DNA from: Gemmatirosa kalamazoonensis
GTDB lineage: Bacteria; Gemmatimonadota; Gemmatimonadetes; Gemmatimonadales; Gemmatimonadaceae
Assembly: GCF_000522985.1 (NCBI RefSeq)
Contig: NZ_CP007128.1
Location: 620,001 to 684,000, forward strand
Direction of reading: 5' to 3'
DNA: 64,000 bases
In this document: piece after piece, positions 7,881-14,850 of the stretch
Layout: the number at the start of each line of letters is the position of its first letter
How positions within the stretch are numbered: the stretch's first letter is position 1
Made by a program: the position numbers and the translations under genes
Notes under the pieces: generated by a model
The model's input: only the letters and a program-made list of their open reading frames with translations
The model's database searches: none
Told to the model about the DNA's origin: nothing

Positions 7881-9467
7881 ATGCCGTATCCCACCGATCC
7901 GAACGTCCTCGAAGGCCAGACCCTCGCCGAGCGCGCCCGTGAGGCCGCCGAGCTCCTGGAGTCCATCCTCGCCGACCGCGGCCTGCTGGCCAGCCTGAGC
8001 GAGGAGGACCGCACCCGGCTGCTCGCTGCCGCCGGCCAGGTGTCGCGTCCCGACGCGGTCTCGCGGCGCCAGCTCGTGAAGGAGGCGAAGCGGCAGCGCA
8101 AGCAGGACAAGGTGCGTCGCGCGGAGTCCGTCCTCACCGAGACCGGCATCCGCCGCGCGCGCCGCGAGGCGACCGTCGCCGCGACGAAGAACATCTTCGC
8201 GCCCGTCGACTTCGAGCAGCGCACCGTCGACGACGACCACCGCGAGATCCACGAGACGCAGAACTGCTACATCTGCAAGCGGGACTTCGCGCAGGTCCAC
8301 TTCTTCTACGACCAGCTCTGCCCCGAGTGCGCGGCGTTCAACTACGCGAAGCGCAGCGAGCTCGCCGACCTCCGCGGCCGCGTCGCGCTGCTCACCGGCG
8401 GGCGCGTGAAGATCGGCTACCAGGCGGGGCTCAAGCTGCTCCGCTCCGGCGCGTCGCTCATCGTCACCACGCGCTTCCCGCGCGACTCGGCGGCGCGCTA
8501 TGCGCGCGAGGCGGACTTCGCGGAGTGGGGACACCGGCTGCAGATCTTCGGCCTCGACCTGCGGCACACGCCGAGCGTGGAGGCGTTCTGCACGCACCTG
8601 ATGGAGACGCGCGACCGGCTCGACTTCATCGTCAACAACGCCTGCCAGACCGTCCGGCGCCCGCCCGACTTCTATCGCCACATGATGGACGCGGAGACGG
8701 GGCCGCTGGCGCACCAGCCCGAGCACGTGCGGCGCCTCCTCGGCGACTACGAGGGGCTGCGCGGCTACCACATGCTGCCGGAGGGCACCGCGCCTAACGG
8801 GTCGGCGCCTAACGGATCCGCGGCCGTGCGCCAGCTCGCCGGCGTGGTCGAGGCGGCGGGGATGACGCACGCGGCGGCGCTGTCGCAGGTGCCGCTGCTC
8901 CCCGACGAGCTGCTCGCGCAGCGCGACCTGTTCCCCGAAGGACGGCTCGACGGCGATCTGCAGCAGGTGGATCTGCGCGGCCACAACTCGTGGCGCATGC
9001 GCATGCACGAGGTGCCGAGCGTGGAGCTGCTCGAGGTGCAGCTCGTGAACGCGGTCGCGCCGTTCCTGCTGAACGCGCGCCTCAAGCCGCTCATGCTGCG
9101 CACGCCGGAGCGCGACAAGCACGTCGTGAACGTGTCGGCGGTCGAGGGGCAGTTCTACCGCCGCTTCAAGACGACGCGCCACCCGCACACGAACATGGCG
9201 AAGGCGGCGCTGAACATGATGACGCGCACGTCCGCGGCCGACTACCACGCCGACGGCATCCACATGAACGCCGTGGACACCGGGTGGGTGACCGACGAGG
9301 ACCCGATCGAGATCGCGGAGCGGAAGACGGCGGAGCACCGCTTCCATCCGCCGCTCGACATCGTCGACGGCGCGGCCCGCATCGTGGACCCGATCATCGC
9401 CGGGTTCAACACGGGAGAGCACGTGTGGGGGAACTTCCTGAAGGATTACGTGCCGACGGATTGGTAG
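7881..9467 (+). CDS. SDR-family oxidoreductase with N-terminal Cys4 zinc-finger domain
   Basis: A 528-residue protein. Residues 1-125 are helical and charged. C129/C132 and C147/C150 form a CxxC-(14)-CxxC probable zinc site. The short-chain dehydrogenase domain spans about 165-528, with nucleotide motif TGGRVKIG (172-179), NNAC (252-255) and the catalytic-region Ser419 in VVNVSAVEG. The usual YxxxK is TNMAK: Lys441 is present but the Tyr position is Thr437. The lineage may therefore use another acid or be non-catalytic. A loop, GTAPNGSAPNGSAA (302-315), is encoded by two adjacent copies of the GCCTAACG octamer. The ATG at 7881 is preferred over the TTG at 7863. A TACAAT hexamer (7854-7859) could be a -10 box. 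The substrate is unknown. Confidence 0.85.
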   Translation: MPYPTDPNVLEGQTLAERAREAAELLESILADRGLLASLSEEDRTRLLAAAGQVSRPDAVSRRQLVKEAKRQRKQDKVRRAESVLTETGIRRARREATVAATKNIFAPVDFEQRTVDDDHREIHETQNCYICKRDFAQVHFFYDQLCPECAAFNYAKRSELADLRGRVALLTGGRVKIGYQAGLKLLRSGASLIVTTRFPRDSAARYAREADFAEWGHRLQIFGLDLRHTPSVEAFCTHLMETRDRLDFIVNNACQTVRRPPDFYRHMMDAETGPLAHQPEHVRRLLGDYEGLRGYHMLPEGTAPNGSAPNGSAAVRQLAGVVEAAGMTHAAALSQVPLLPDELLAQRDLFPEGRLDGDLQQVDLRGHNSWRMRMHEVPSVELLEVQLVNAVAPFLLNARLKPLMLRTPERDKHVVNVSAVEGQFYRRFKTTRHPHTNMAKAALNMMTRTSAADYHADGIHMNAVDTGWVTDEDPIEIAERKTAEHRFHPPLDIVDGAARIVDPIIAGFNTGEHVWGNFLKDYVPTDW

Positions 9468-9480
9468 CCTTACACCTTAC

Positions 9481-9690
9481 TGCGGGACGACTGACGGCGG
9501 GACGAATACGGCGGGACGAATACGGCGGGACGATTTGCTGCGGGAGACATCCCGCCGTTCACGTCCCGCCGTTGACGTCCCGCCGTTGACGTCCCGCCGT
9601 TGACGTCCCGCCGTTGACGTCCCGCCGTTCACGTCCCGCCGTTGACGTCCCGCCCTCAGGCGTCCCGCCGCTAGGTGTCCGCCGTTCATC
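9481..9690. repeat. Inverted tandem repeat, GGCGGGACGAATAC versus 14-nt GTCCCGCCGTTGAC
   Basis: The left part (9481-9547) has about five degenerate units of GGCGGGACGAATAC. The right part (9549-9690) has about nine units of a 14-nt period, CCCGCCGTTGACGT, the last few degenerate. The units are inverse complements in their GGCGGGAC/GTCCCGCC core, so the block can fold into a long branched hairpin. It occupies most of the 308-nt gap between the SDR gene and the DinB gene; the remaining 85 nt would hold the downstream promoter. It is not a CRISPR: there are no unique spacers. Confidence 0.88.
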
Positions 9691-9775
9691 ACGCTCGTCC
9701 GGCCTTTCGCCACATCCCGCGGGTCTCCCACCCGGCCCGTTCCTAGCTTGGGCGCACCCCTCACAAGGAGTCCCC

Positions 9776-10348
9776 GTGCGCCGTCTCCTCCCGACGATCA
9801 TCGTCGCCGGTCTGCTCGTCGCCACGCCGAAGCGTCCCGCGCTCGCGCAGGACGGTGGCGACGTGATGGACGTGCGGGCCGCCGCGTACCTGCGCGACCA
9901 GTACCTCGCCGATCTCGACACGCTGCACGCGAAGATCGTCGCGCTCGCGACGGCGATCCCCGCCGACAAGTACGCGTGGCGGCCGGCGCCGGGGGTGCGG
10001 TCGATCTCCGAGGCGCTGATGCACGTCGCCGGCGAGTGGTACTACTTCGCGCCGATGTCCGTCGCCGCGAAGGCGCCCGCCGACTTCGGCGCGCCGCGCG
10101 AGGCGCTGCCGCGGCTGGAGAAGATCGCTGACAAGTCGCTCGTGCTCGCGGAGCTCGACAAGTCGTGGACGCACTGCAAGGCGCAGCTCTCCGGCGTCGC
10201 GCCGGCGAGCCTCACCGGCACCTACCGGCCGTGGAACACCACGCTCCCCCGCGCCGCGTTCGGCATGACCGGCGACCTCCACGAGCACCTCGGGCAGCTC
10301 ATCGCGTACGCCCGCTCCGTCGGGGTCGCGCCGCCCTGGAGCAGGTGA
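9776..10348 (+). CDS. Secreted DinB-family (four-helix bundle) protein
   Basis: A 190-residue protein starting at GTG 9776, with an AAGGAG ribosome binding site (9765-9770). A signal peptide (VRRLLPTIIVAGLLVATPKRPALA, then Q) is followed by a DinB/DfsB-like bundle: YLRDQYLADLDTLHAKIVALATAIP, then SISEALMHVAGEWYYF with a putative metal His, and GDLHEHLGQLIAYAR with two more His. The three-His arrangement fits the DinB superfamily metal site. Exported DinB proteins of this kind are common in Gemmatimonadota and Acidobacteria. Their substrate is unknown; thiol transfer is the known chemistry of relatives. Confidence 0.85.
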   Translation: MRRLLPTIIVAGLLVATPKRPALAQDGGDVMDVRAAAYLRDQYLADLDTLHAKIVALATAIPADKYAWRPAPGVRSISEALMHVAGEWYYFAPMSVAAKAPADFGAPREALPRLEKIADKSLVLAELDKSWTHCKAQLSGVAPASLTGTYRPWNTTLPRAAFGMTGDLHEHLGQLIAYARSVGVAPPWSR

Positions 10349-10396
10349 TTCGGCTGCGGCTCGGCTAGGTTTGTCCGCAGACCATCGCCGAGCCAC

Positions 10397-10867
10397 ATGC
10401 CTAACAAGAAAGCCGTCCACCCGGTCGCCACGATCGGCTACCAGGGCACCACCATGGACCGCTTCCTCGCCGCGCTCGCCGGCGAGAAGGTGGACCTGCT
10501 GGTCGACGTGCGTGCCGTCGCGAGCTCGCGCCGCGCGGGGTTCTCCAAGACCGCGCTCGCCGCGAACCTCGACGGCGCCGGCATCGAGTACCTCCACCTG
10601 CGCGGACTCGGCACCCCAGCGGACGGCCGCGCGGCGGCGCGCAGCGGGAAGCACGAGGAGATGCACCGCATCTTCGGCGAGCATCTCGCGACGTGGGAAG
10701 CGCAGGAGGACCTGCACCGCCTCGAGGAGCTCGTGCGCGGCGGCCGCCACGTCGCGCTGCTGTGCTTCGAGGCCGACCCCGCGCACTGCCACCGCACCCT
10801 CGTCGCCCGCGCGCTCGCCGAGCGGGTGCCGGTGCACGTCACCGACCTGCGTCCCGAGCTCGACTAG
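10397..10867 (+). CDS. DUF488 domain-containing protein
   Basis: A 156-residue protein with the DUF488 signature: VATIGYQGTTMDRFLAAL, VDLLVDVRAVASSRRAGFSK and LLCFEADPAHCHRTLVARAL. The C-x-E-x-x-P-x-x-C-H-R motif carries the conserved Cys and His residues. Structure and activity are not settled for the family. The gene starts ATGCCTAACAAG, a one-base variant of the abundant octamer. It stands 48 nt downstream of the DinB gene on the same strand and may share its transcript. Confidence 0.9.
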   Translation: MPNKKAVHPVATIGYQGTTMDRFLAALAGEKVDLLVDVRAVASSRRAGFSKTALAANLDGAGIEYLHLRGLGTPADGRAAARSGKHEEMHRIFGEHLATWEAQEDLHRLEELVRGGRHVALLCFEADPAHCHRTLVARALAERVPVHVTDLRPELD

Positions 10868-11016
10868 CTCGAGGCGCGCGCGCCGGGATGCGGCGTGCGT
10901 CACGCGATTCGTGCATCCGCCGTTGCACCGCCCTGGCGCGCCTGCGTTGCGAGCGCGACCATATTCCAGCGGCTTGCTCATCCTTTCCCTCTCATTGCGT
11001 CACGCACGCGCGCGAC

Positions 11017-11691
11017 ATGAGTCAGGACGTGTGGACCGCCGTCGACCGGTACTTCGGCGACCTGCTCTTCCCGCCGGACGAGGTGCTCGACGCCGCGCTC
11101 ACCGCCAGCGAATCGGCGGGACTCCCGGCGATCCAGGTGACGCCGGCGCTCGGCAAGCTGCTCCACCTCATCGCGCGCATGATCGGCGCGCGCCGCGTCC
11201 TCGAGCTCGGGACGCTCGGCGGCTACAGCACGATCTGGCTCGCCCGCGCGCTCCCTGACGGCGGGTCGCTCGTCACGCTGGAGGCCGACGAGAAGCACGC
11301 CGAGGTCGCGCGGGCGAACCTCGCGCGTGCCGGCCTAACGACGCTCGTCGAGCTACGCCTCGGCCGCGCGCTCGACACGCTGCCGCAGATCGCCGCCGAA
11401 GGACGCGCGCCGTTCGACCTCGTGTTCATCGACGCCGACAAGGCGAACATCCCCGACTACTTCGCGTGGGCGCTGCGCCTGTCGCGGCGCGGGAGCGTGA
11501 TCATCGTCGACAACGTCGTGCGCGGCGGCGCGGTGGCCGATCCGGCGACGACCGACGCGAACGTGCGCGGCGTGCAACGGTTCGCCGAGGCGCTCGCCGC
11601 CGAGCCGCGCGTGAGCGCGACCGTGGTGCAGACCGTGGGCGCGAAGGGCTACGACGGCTTCTCGCTCGCGATCGTGAACGAGCCCGGGTGA
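11017..11691 (+). CDS. O-methyltransferase, family 3 (CCoAOMT/COMT-like), class I SAM-dependent
   Basis: A 224-residue methyltransferase. SAM-binding motif I is VLELGTLGGYSTIWLA, followed by LVTLEADEKHAEVARAN. The metal-binding/catalytic segment is VFIDADKANIPDYF and the post-motif strand is GSVIIVDNVVRGGAV. This is the divalent-metal catechol-type O-methyltransferase family, which transfers methyl from S-adenosylmethionine to hydroxyl groups of small molecules; the substrate cannot be read from sequence. ATG 11017 (MSQDVWTAVDRYFGDLL) fits the family N-terminus. The TGA is followed after 3 nt by the next frame. Confidence 0.92.
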   Translation: MSQDVWTAVDRYFGDLLFPPDEVLDAALTASESAGLPAIQVTPALGKLLHLIARMIGARRVLELGTLGGYSTIWLARALPDGGSLVTLEADEKHAEVARANLARAGLTTLVELRLGRALDTLPQIAAEGRAPFDLVFIDADKANIPDYFAWALRLSRRGSVIIVDNVVRGGAVADPATTDANVRGVQRFAEALAAEPRVSATVVQTVGAKGYDGFSLAIVNEPG

Positions 11692-11694
11692 CGA

Positions 11695-12210
11695 TTGAGC
11701 CGCTCCGTCACCTTCCGCCGCACGGCGCCCGAACGTTGGGTCGACGTGCCCGCGCACGCGCTCGGCTCCGTGCGCACGGGCCCGCCGGACCTGCACTGCC
11801 TCGTGCAGCGTGGCAGCGCGCCCGAGATGCGGCTCGACCTGTACGCCGCGCCGGGCGCGCAGCTCTACGTGTATCATCAGGCGCTGGAGATCGGCGACCT
11901 GCTCGCCGTCGGCTTCGGGCACGAGGTGCACCTCGTGCCGCCGTGGCCGGGTGCGCCCCGGACCATCACGCTGCGATCGTACTTCGTGAGCCTGCACCGC
12001 TCCACCGACGCGCTCTACATCGCCTCCGGCGAGGACGTCACGCGCGTCGACGCCGACGGCAGCGTGCGGTGGACCAGCCCGCAGATCGCCGCCGACGGCG
12101 TGCGCGTGGAGATCATCACCGACGACGAGATCGCCGGCGAGGCCGACGAGGATCCGCCCGGCGGCTGGTATCCGTTCCGGCTCGACGCGCGCGACGGCAC
12201 GCCGTGCTGA
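11695..12210 (+). CDS. Hypothetical protein, 171 aa
   Basis: I do not recognise this protein. It is a mostly beta protein with no signal peptide. RSYFVSLHRSTDALYIASGEDVTRVDADGSVRW looks like the strands of a single beta-propeller-like or jelly-roll unit, and the tail is acidic (DDEIAGEADEDPPGG). The start is uncertain: TTG 11695 lies 3 nt after the methyltransferase stop, and no convincing ribosome binding site is visible, so it may be translationally coupled. Codon usage is like its neighbours and the frame is open throughout, which supports a real gene. Confidence 0.6.
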   Translation: MSRSVTFRRTAPERWVDVPAHALGSVRTGPPDLHCLVQRGSAPEMRLDLYAAPGAQLYVYHQALEIGDLLAVGFGHEVHLVPPWPGAPRTITLRSYFVSLHRSTDALYIASGEDVTRVDADGSVRWTSPQIAADGVRVEIITDDEIAGEADEDPPGGWYPFRLDARDGTPC

Positions 12211-12238
12211 CGTCGCTCCACCGTTAGGCACCCGGCGC

Positions 12239-12508
12239 ATGCTGTTCATGGTCCTGGAGACGTTCCGCGACGGGCAGGCGCGCCCGGTGTACGAGCGGTT
12301 CCGTGAGCGCGGGCGGCTCGCGCCGGAGGGGCTGCGCTACGTCGCGAGCTGGGTGACCGACGATCTGCGCGGCTGCTACCAGGTCATGGAGTGCGACGAC
12401 CGCGCCGCGCTCGACGCGTGGATCGCGCGGTGGTCCGACCTCGTCGACTTCGAGGTCGTGCCCGTCGTGACGTCGGCGGAGGCGGCGGAGCGGGTGCTCG
12501 GTGGCTGA
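12239..12508 (+). CDS. DUF3303 family protein
   Basis: An 89-residue dimeric alpha-beta-barrel-like protein. The whole sequence fits DUF3303: MLFMVLETFRDGQARPVYER, GLRYVASWVTDDLRGCYQVME, and WSDLVDFEVVPVVTSAEAAER. The function is unknown; the fold is that of small monooxygenase/antibiotic-biosynthesis-like proteins. The 3' end overlaps the next gene by 8 nt (GTGGCTGA), which suggests coupled translation. Confidence 0.9.
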   Translation: MLFMVLETFRDGQARPVYERFRERGRLAPEGLRYVASWVTDDLRGCYQVMECDDRAALDAWIARWSDLVDFEVVPVVTSAEAAERVLGG

Positions 12509-12983
12509 GCGCCGAGCCGTCGTGCCCGACGACCGCGAGCGGCTCGCGGCGCTCGCGCGCGCGCTCGATGCTGCGGTGCGCATCCCCGGCACGAACGTGC
12601 GCGTCGGGCTCGACGCGGTCATCGGGCTCGTGCCCGGCATCGGCGACGTCGCGGGGGCGGCGCTCGCCGGCTACATCGTGCTCGCCGCCGCGCGCCGCGG
12701 CGCGTCGCCGGCGCTGCTCACGCGCATGCTCCTCAACGTCGCCATCGACACGGTGCTCGGCGCCGTGCCGGTGATCGGGGACGTGTTCGACGTCGCGTGG
12801 CGCGCGAACTCGCGCAACGTCGCGCTGCTGCAGCGGCACGGCGAGGCGCCGGCGGCGACGCGCGCCGCGAGCCGCGCCGTCGTCGTGCTCGTGCTCCTCG
12901 GGCTCGCGGCGCTGCTCGTCGGCGGGATCGTGCTCGCGTGGCTCGGGCTGCGCGCGCTGCTCGGCGGGTTGCACGTGGCGTGA
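12501..12983 (+). CDS. DUF4112 membrane protein
   Basis: A 160-residue protein of the DUF4112 family. LARALDAAVRIPGTNVRVGLDAVIGLVPGIGDVAGAALAGYIVL and AIDTVLGAVPVIGDVFDVAWRANSRNVALLQRH are the two paired glycine-rich amphipathic/transmembrane repeats of the family. A single strong transmembrane helix follows near the C-terminus (VVVLVLLGLAALLVGGIVLAWLG, about 130-152). The function is unknown. It starts at GTG 12501 inside the end of the DUF3303 gene. Confidence 0.9.
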   Translation: MAERRAVVPDDRERLAALARALDAAVRIPGTNVRVGLDAVIGLVPGIGDVAGAALAGYIVLAAARRGASPALLTRMLLNVAIDTVLGAVPVIGDVFDVAWRANSRNVALLQRHGEAPAATRAASRAVVVLVLLGLAALLVGGIVLAWLGLRALLGGLHVA

Positions 12984-13051
12984 CCGCCTGCATGATTGAC
13001 GGAACGGCGCCGCGCTCGCGCCCGCTACGCATTCCCCCAGCCCCTCCTTCG

Positions 13052-13498
13052 ATGTCCATCCGGTCCCACCCCCGCCCGTCGCGGTGGCTCACCGCCGGGG
13101 TCCTGCTCGCCGCCGTCGCGTGCGCGAGTGGTGGCGCCAAGAGCCCGTCGAGCCCCGCCCCGCAGACGGAGGCGTCGAGTCGCTCGCAGCGCGGGGCGCG
13201 CACGAACACGCTCACCGCGGACGAGATCTCGAACGCCCACATCCCGAACGTGTTCGACCTCGTGAGCAGCCTGCGCCCGCGGTGGCTGCAGACGCGCGGC
13301 GTCGACTCGTTCCAGAAGCCGAGCGAGATCCAGGTCTACCTCGGCACCACGCGGATGCAGGGCGGCGTGAGCGCGCTGCGCGAGCTGTCGTCGCTCGGCA
13401 TCACGAAGATCGAGTTCGTGGACGGGATCACGGCGTCCGCCCGATGGGGGCTGGACCACGGCGCGGGCGCGATCGTCGTGTCGATGAGCGCCCCCTGA
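13052..13498 (+). CDS. Plug-domain-like exported protein (TonB receptor plug without barrel)
   Basis: A 148-residue exported protein with a probable lipoprotein or Sec signal (RWLTAGVLLAAVACASGG; Cys at about residue 24). The mature part reads LTADEISNAHIPNVFDLVSSLRPRWLQTRG, IQVYLGTTRMQGGVSALREL, ITKIEFVDGITASARWGLDHGAGAIVVSM. This follows the order of a TonB-dependent receptor plug (VFDLV...V.VYLDG....L..L....I..IEV..G..A...YG....GAIVI), with no beta-barrel after it. Stand-alone plug-like proteins are frequent in Gemmatimonadota; the role is unknown. The start at ATG 13052 is set by the signal sequence. Confidence 0.75.
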   Translation: MSIRSHPRPSRWLTAGVLLAAVACASGGAKSPSSPAPQTEASSRSQRGARTNTLTADEISNAHIPNVFDLVSSLRPRWLQTRGVDSFQKPSEIQVYLGTTRMQGGVSALRELSSLGITKIEFVDGITASARWGLDHGAGAIVVSMSAP

Positions 13499-13635
13499 GC
13501 CGGCAGGCTCGGCTCGCCGAACGGTGTTCGTGACAAAAGCGGGCTGAACGGTAAGATTGGGAGGAGCCCCCGGGAACAGGGCGTGCCGACGCTGGCGCGC
13601 GGTCCCGGGGGCATCCTCCCCGCCGTTCCCGCCGC

Positions 13636-14850
13636 ATGCGCCGTCTGCTCGCCGCCCTCCTGGCGGCCGTCCTGCTGGTCCCCTCCCTCCCGGCCCAGCG
13701 TCCCGCCTCCCTCCCGAAGCGCCCCCGCCTCGGCGACGTCGCCGACACCAACGACGCCCACGCGTACCTCGAGTACGGGATGCGGAACGTCGCCGTCGAT
13801 CCCGGCAGCGCGGCGGACGCGTTCTACTGGGCGATGCGGATCGACCCCGGCCTCGCCGACGCGTTCTACGGTCGGCGCGTCGCCCTCCTGCTGAGCCAGG
13901 ACGGGCTGATGAACGAGTTGATGCGCGGCACCCGCCGCGGCGCGTCGAAGGGGATGCGCGCCCTGGACTCGCTGCAGCTGCGCGCCGTCATGCTGAACCC
14001 GTTCCTGTACCGGCGCCTCGACCTCGAGATGCTGCGCACGTACTGGACGCGCGCGATCGAGCACGCGGCGCGGCAGGAGGGCGGCCAGCAGCCGTCGTCC
14101 GTCGAGATCAACCACGCGATCGACGTCTGGCTGTCGCGGGCCGGCCCGTACATGCGCGGTTGGATGGCGTACGGGAGCGGCGACTTCTCCGCGGCGCTCT
14201 CGAACTACGCGTCGGCCATGAAGGAGACGAAGGAGAAGGCCGACCTGCGCGTGGAGCGCGGCCGCATCTTCGGTCAACGCGCGAACGCCGACAGCGCGAT
14301 CGCGGAGTTCCGGCAGGCGCTCGTCGAGCTGCGGGCGCGCGACGCGAAGGACGTCGTGGTGCTGTACAACTCGAAGGCGGTGCTCGAGCAGGCGATCGGC
14401 ATGCTGCTGGAGCAGCAGGACAGCGTGGGCGCCGCGCGCGAGGCGTACGGGCGCGCCCTGCAGGAGGATCTGTCGTACTGGCCGGCGCACGTGCGGCTCG
14501 GCATGGTGGCGCTCACCGCGCAGGACACGGCGGCGGCGCTGAGCGAGCTGACGCTCGCGTCGCAGATCGCGCCCGACGAGGCGTACGTGCACGCGCTCGT
14601 CGGCGCGGCGATGGTGATGATCCGCGGCAAGGCCGACGACGCGCTCACGGAGCTGAAGACGGCGGCGGAGCTCGAGCCGTACTACGCGCTGCCGCACGTG
14701 ACGATCGGCCGCATCTACGAGGCGGCGAGCTTCACCGACGAGGCGCTCGCCGCGTACCGCGCGTTCCTCGCGCGCGCGAGCCGTCACGACGCGCAGCGCG
14801 AGTTCGTGGAGCAGCGCGTGGCGGCGCTCACCGCGGCGGCGAAGCCGTGA
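13636..14850 (+). CDS. Secreted tetratricopeptide-repeat protein
   Basis: A 404-residue protein with a signal peptide (MRRLLAALLAAVLLVPSLPA, then Q). Helical repeats cover most of the chain, with recognisable TPR units around residues 205-400 (DSAIAEFRQALVELRA, GAAREAYGRALQEDLSYWPAHVRLGMVAL, DDALTELKTAAELEPYYALPHVTIGRIYEAASFTDEALAAYRAFL). It probably serves as a periplasmic scaffold. The final codons overlap the S41 peptidase start (GTGA at 14847-14850), so the two are an operon and may form a complex. Confidence 0.88.
   Translation: MRRLLAALLAAVLLVPSLPAQRPASLPKRPRLGDVADTNDAHAYLEYGMRNVAVDPGSAADAFYWAMRIDPGLADAFYGRRVALLLSQDGLMNELMRGTRRGASKGMRALDSLQLRAVMLNPFLYRRLDLEMLRTYWTRAIEHAARQEGGQQPSSVEINHAIDVWLSRAGPYMRGWMAYGSGDFSAALSNYASAMKETKEKADLRVERGRIFGQRANADSAIAEFRQALVELRARDAKDVVVLYNSKAVLEQAIGMLLEQQDSVGAAREAYGRALQEDLSYWPAHVRLGMVALTAQDTAAALSELTLASQIAPDEAYVHALVGAAMVMIRGKADDALTELKTAAELEPYYALPHVTIGRIYEAASFTDEALAAYRAFLARASRHDAQREFVEQRVAALTAAAKP

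Noticed and set aside
7167-9422. A 751-codon minus-strand frame joining the Uma2 gene to DNA upstream
   Set aside because: The part beyond 7724 is antisense to the SDR gene; Uma2 proteins have the length given from 7724.
9541-9690. CRISPR-like array of GTCCCGCCGTTGAC units
   Set aside because: Units are contiguous at a 14-nt period with no unique spacers and no cas genes nearby; it is a tandem repeat.
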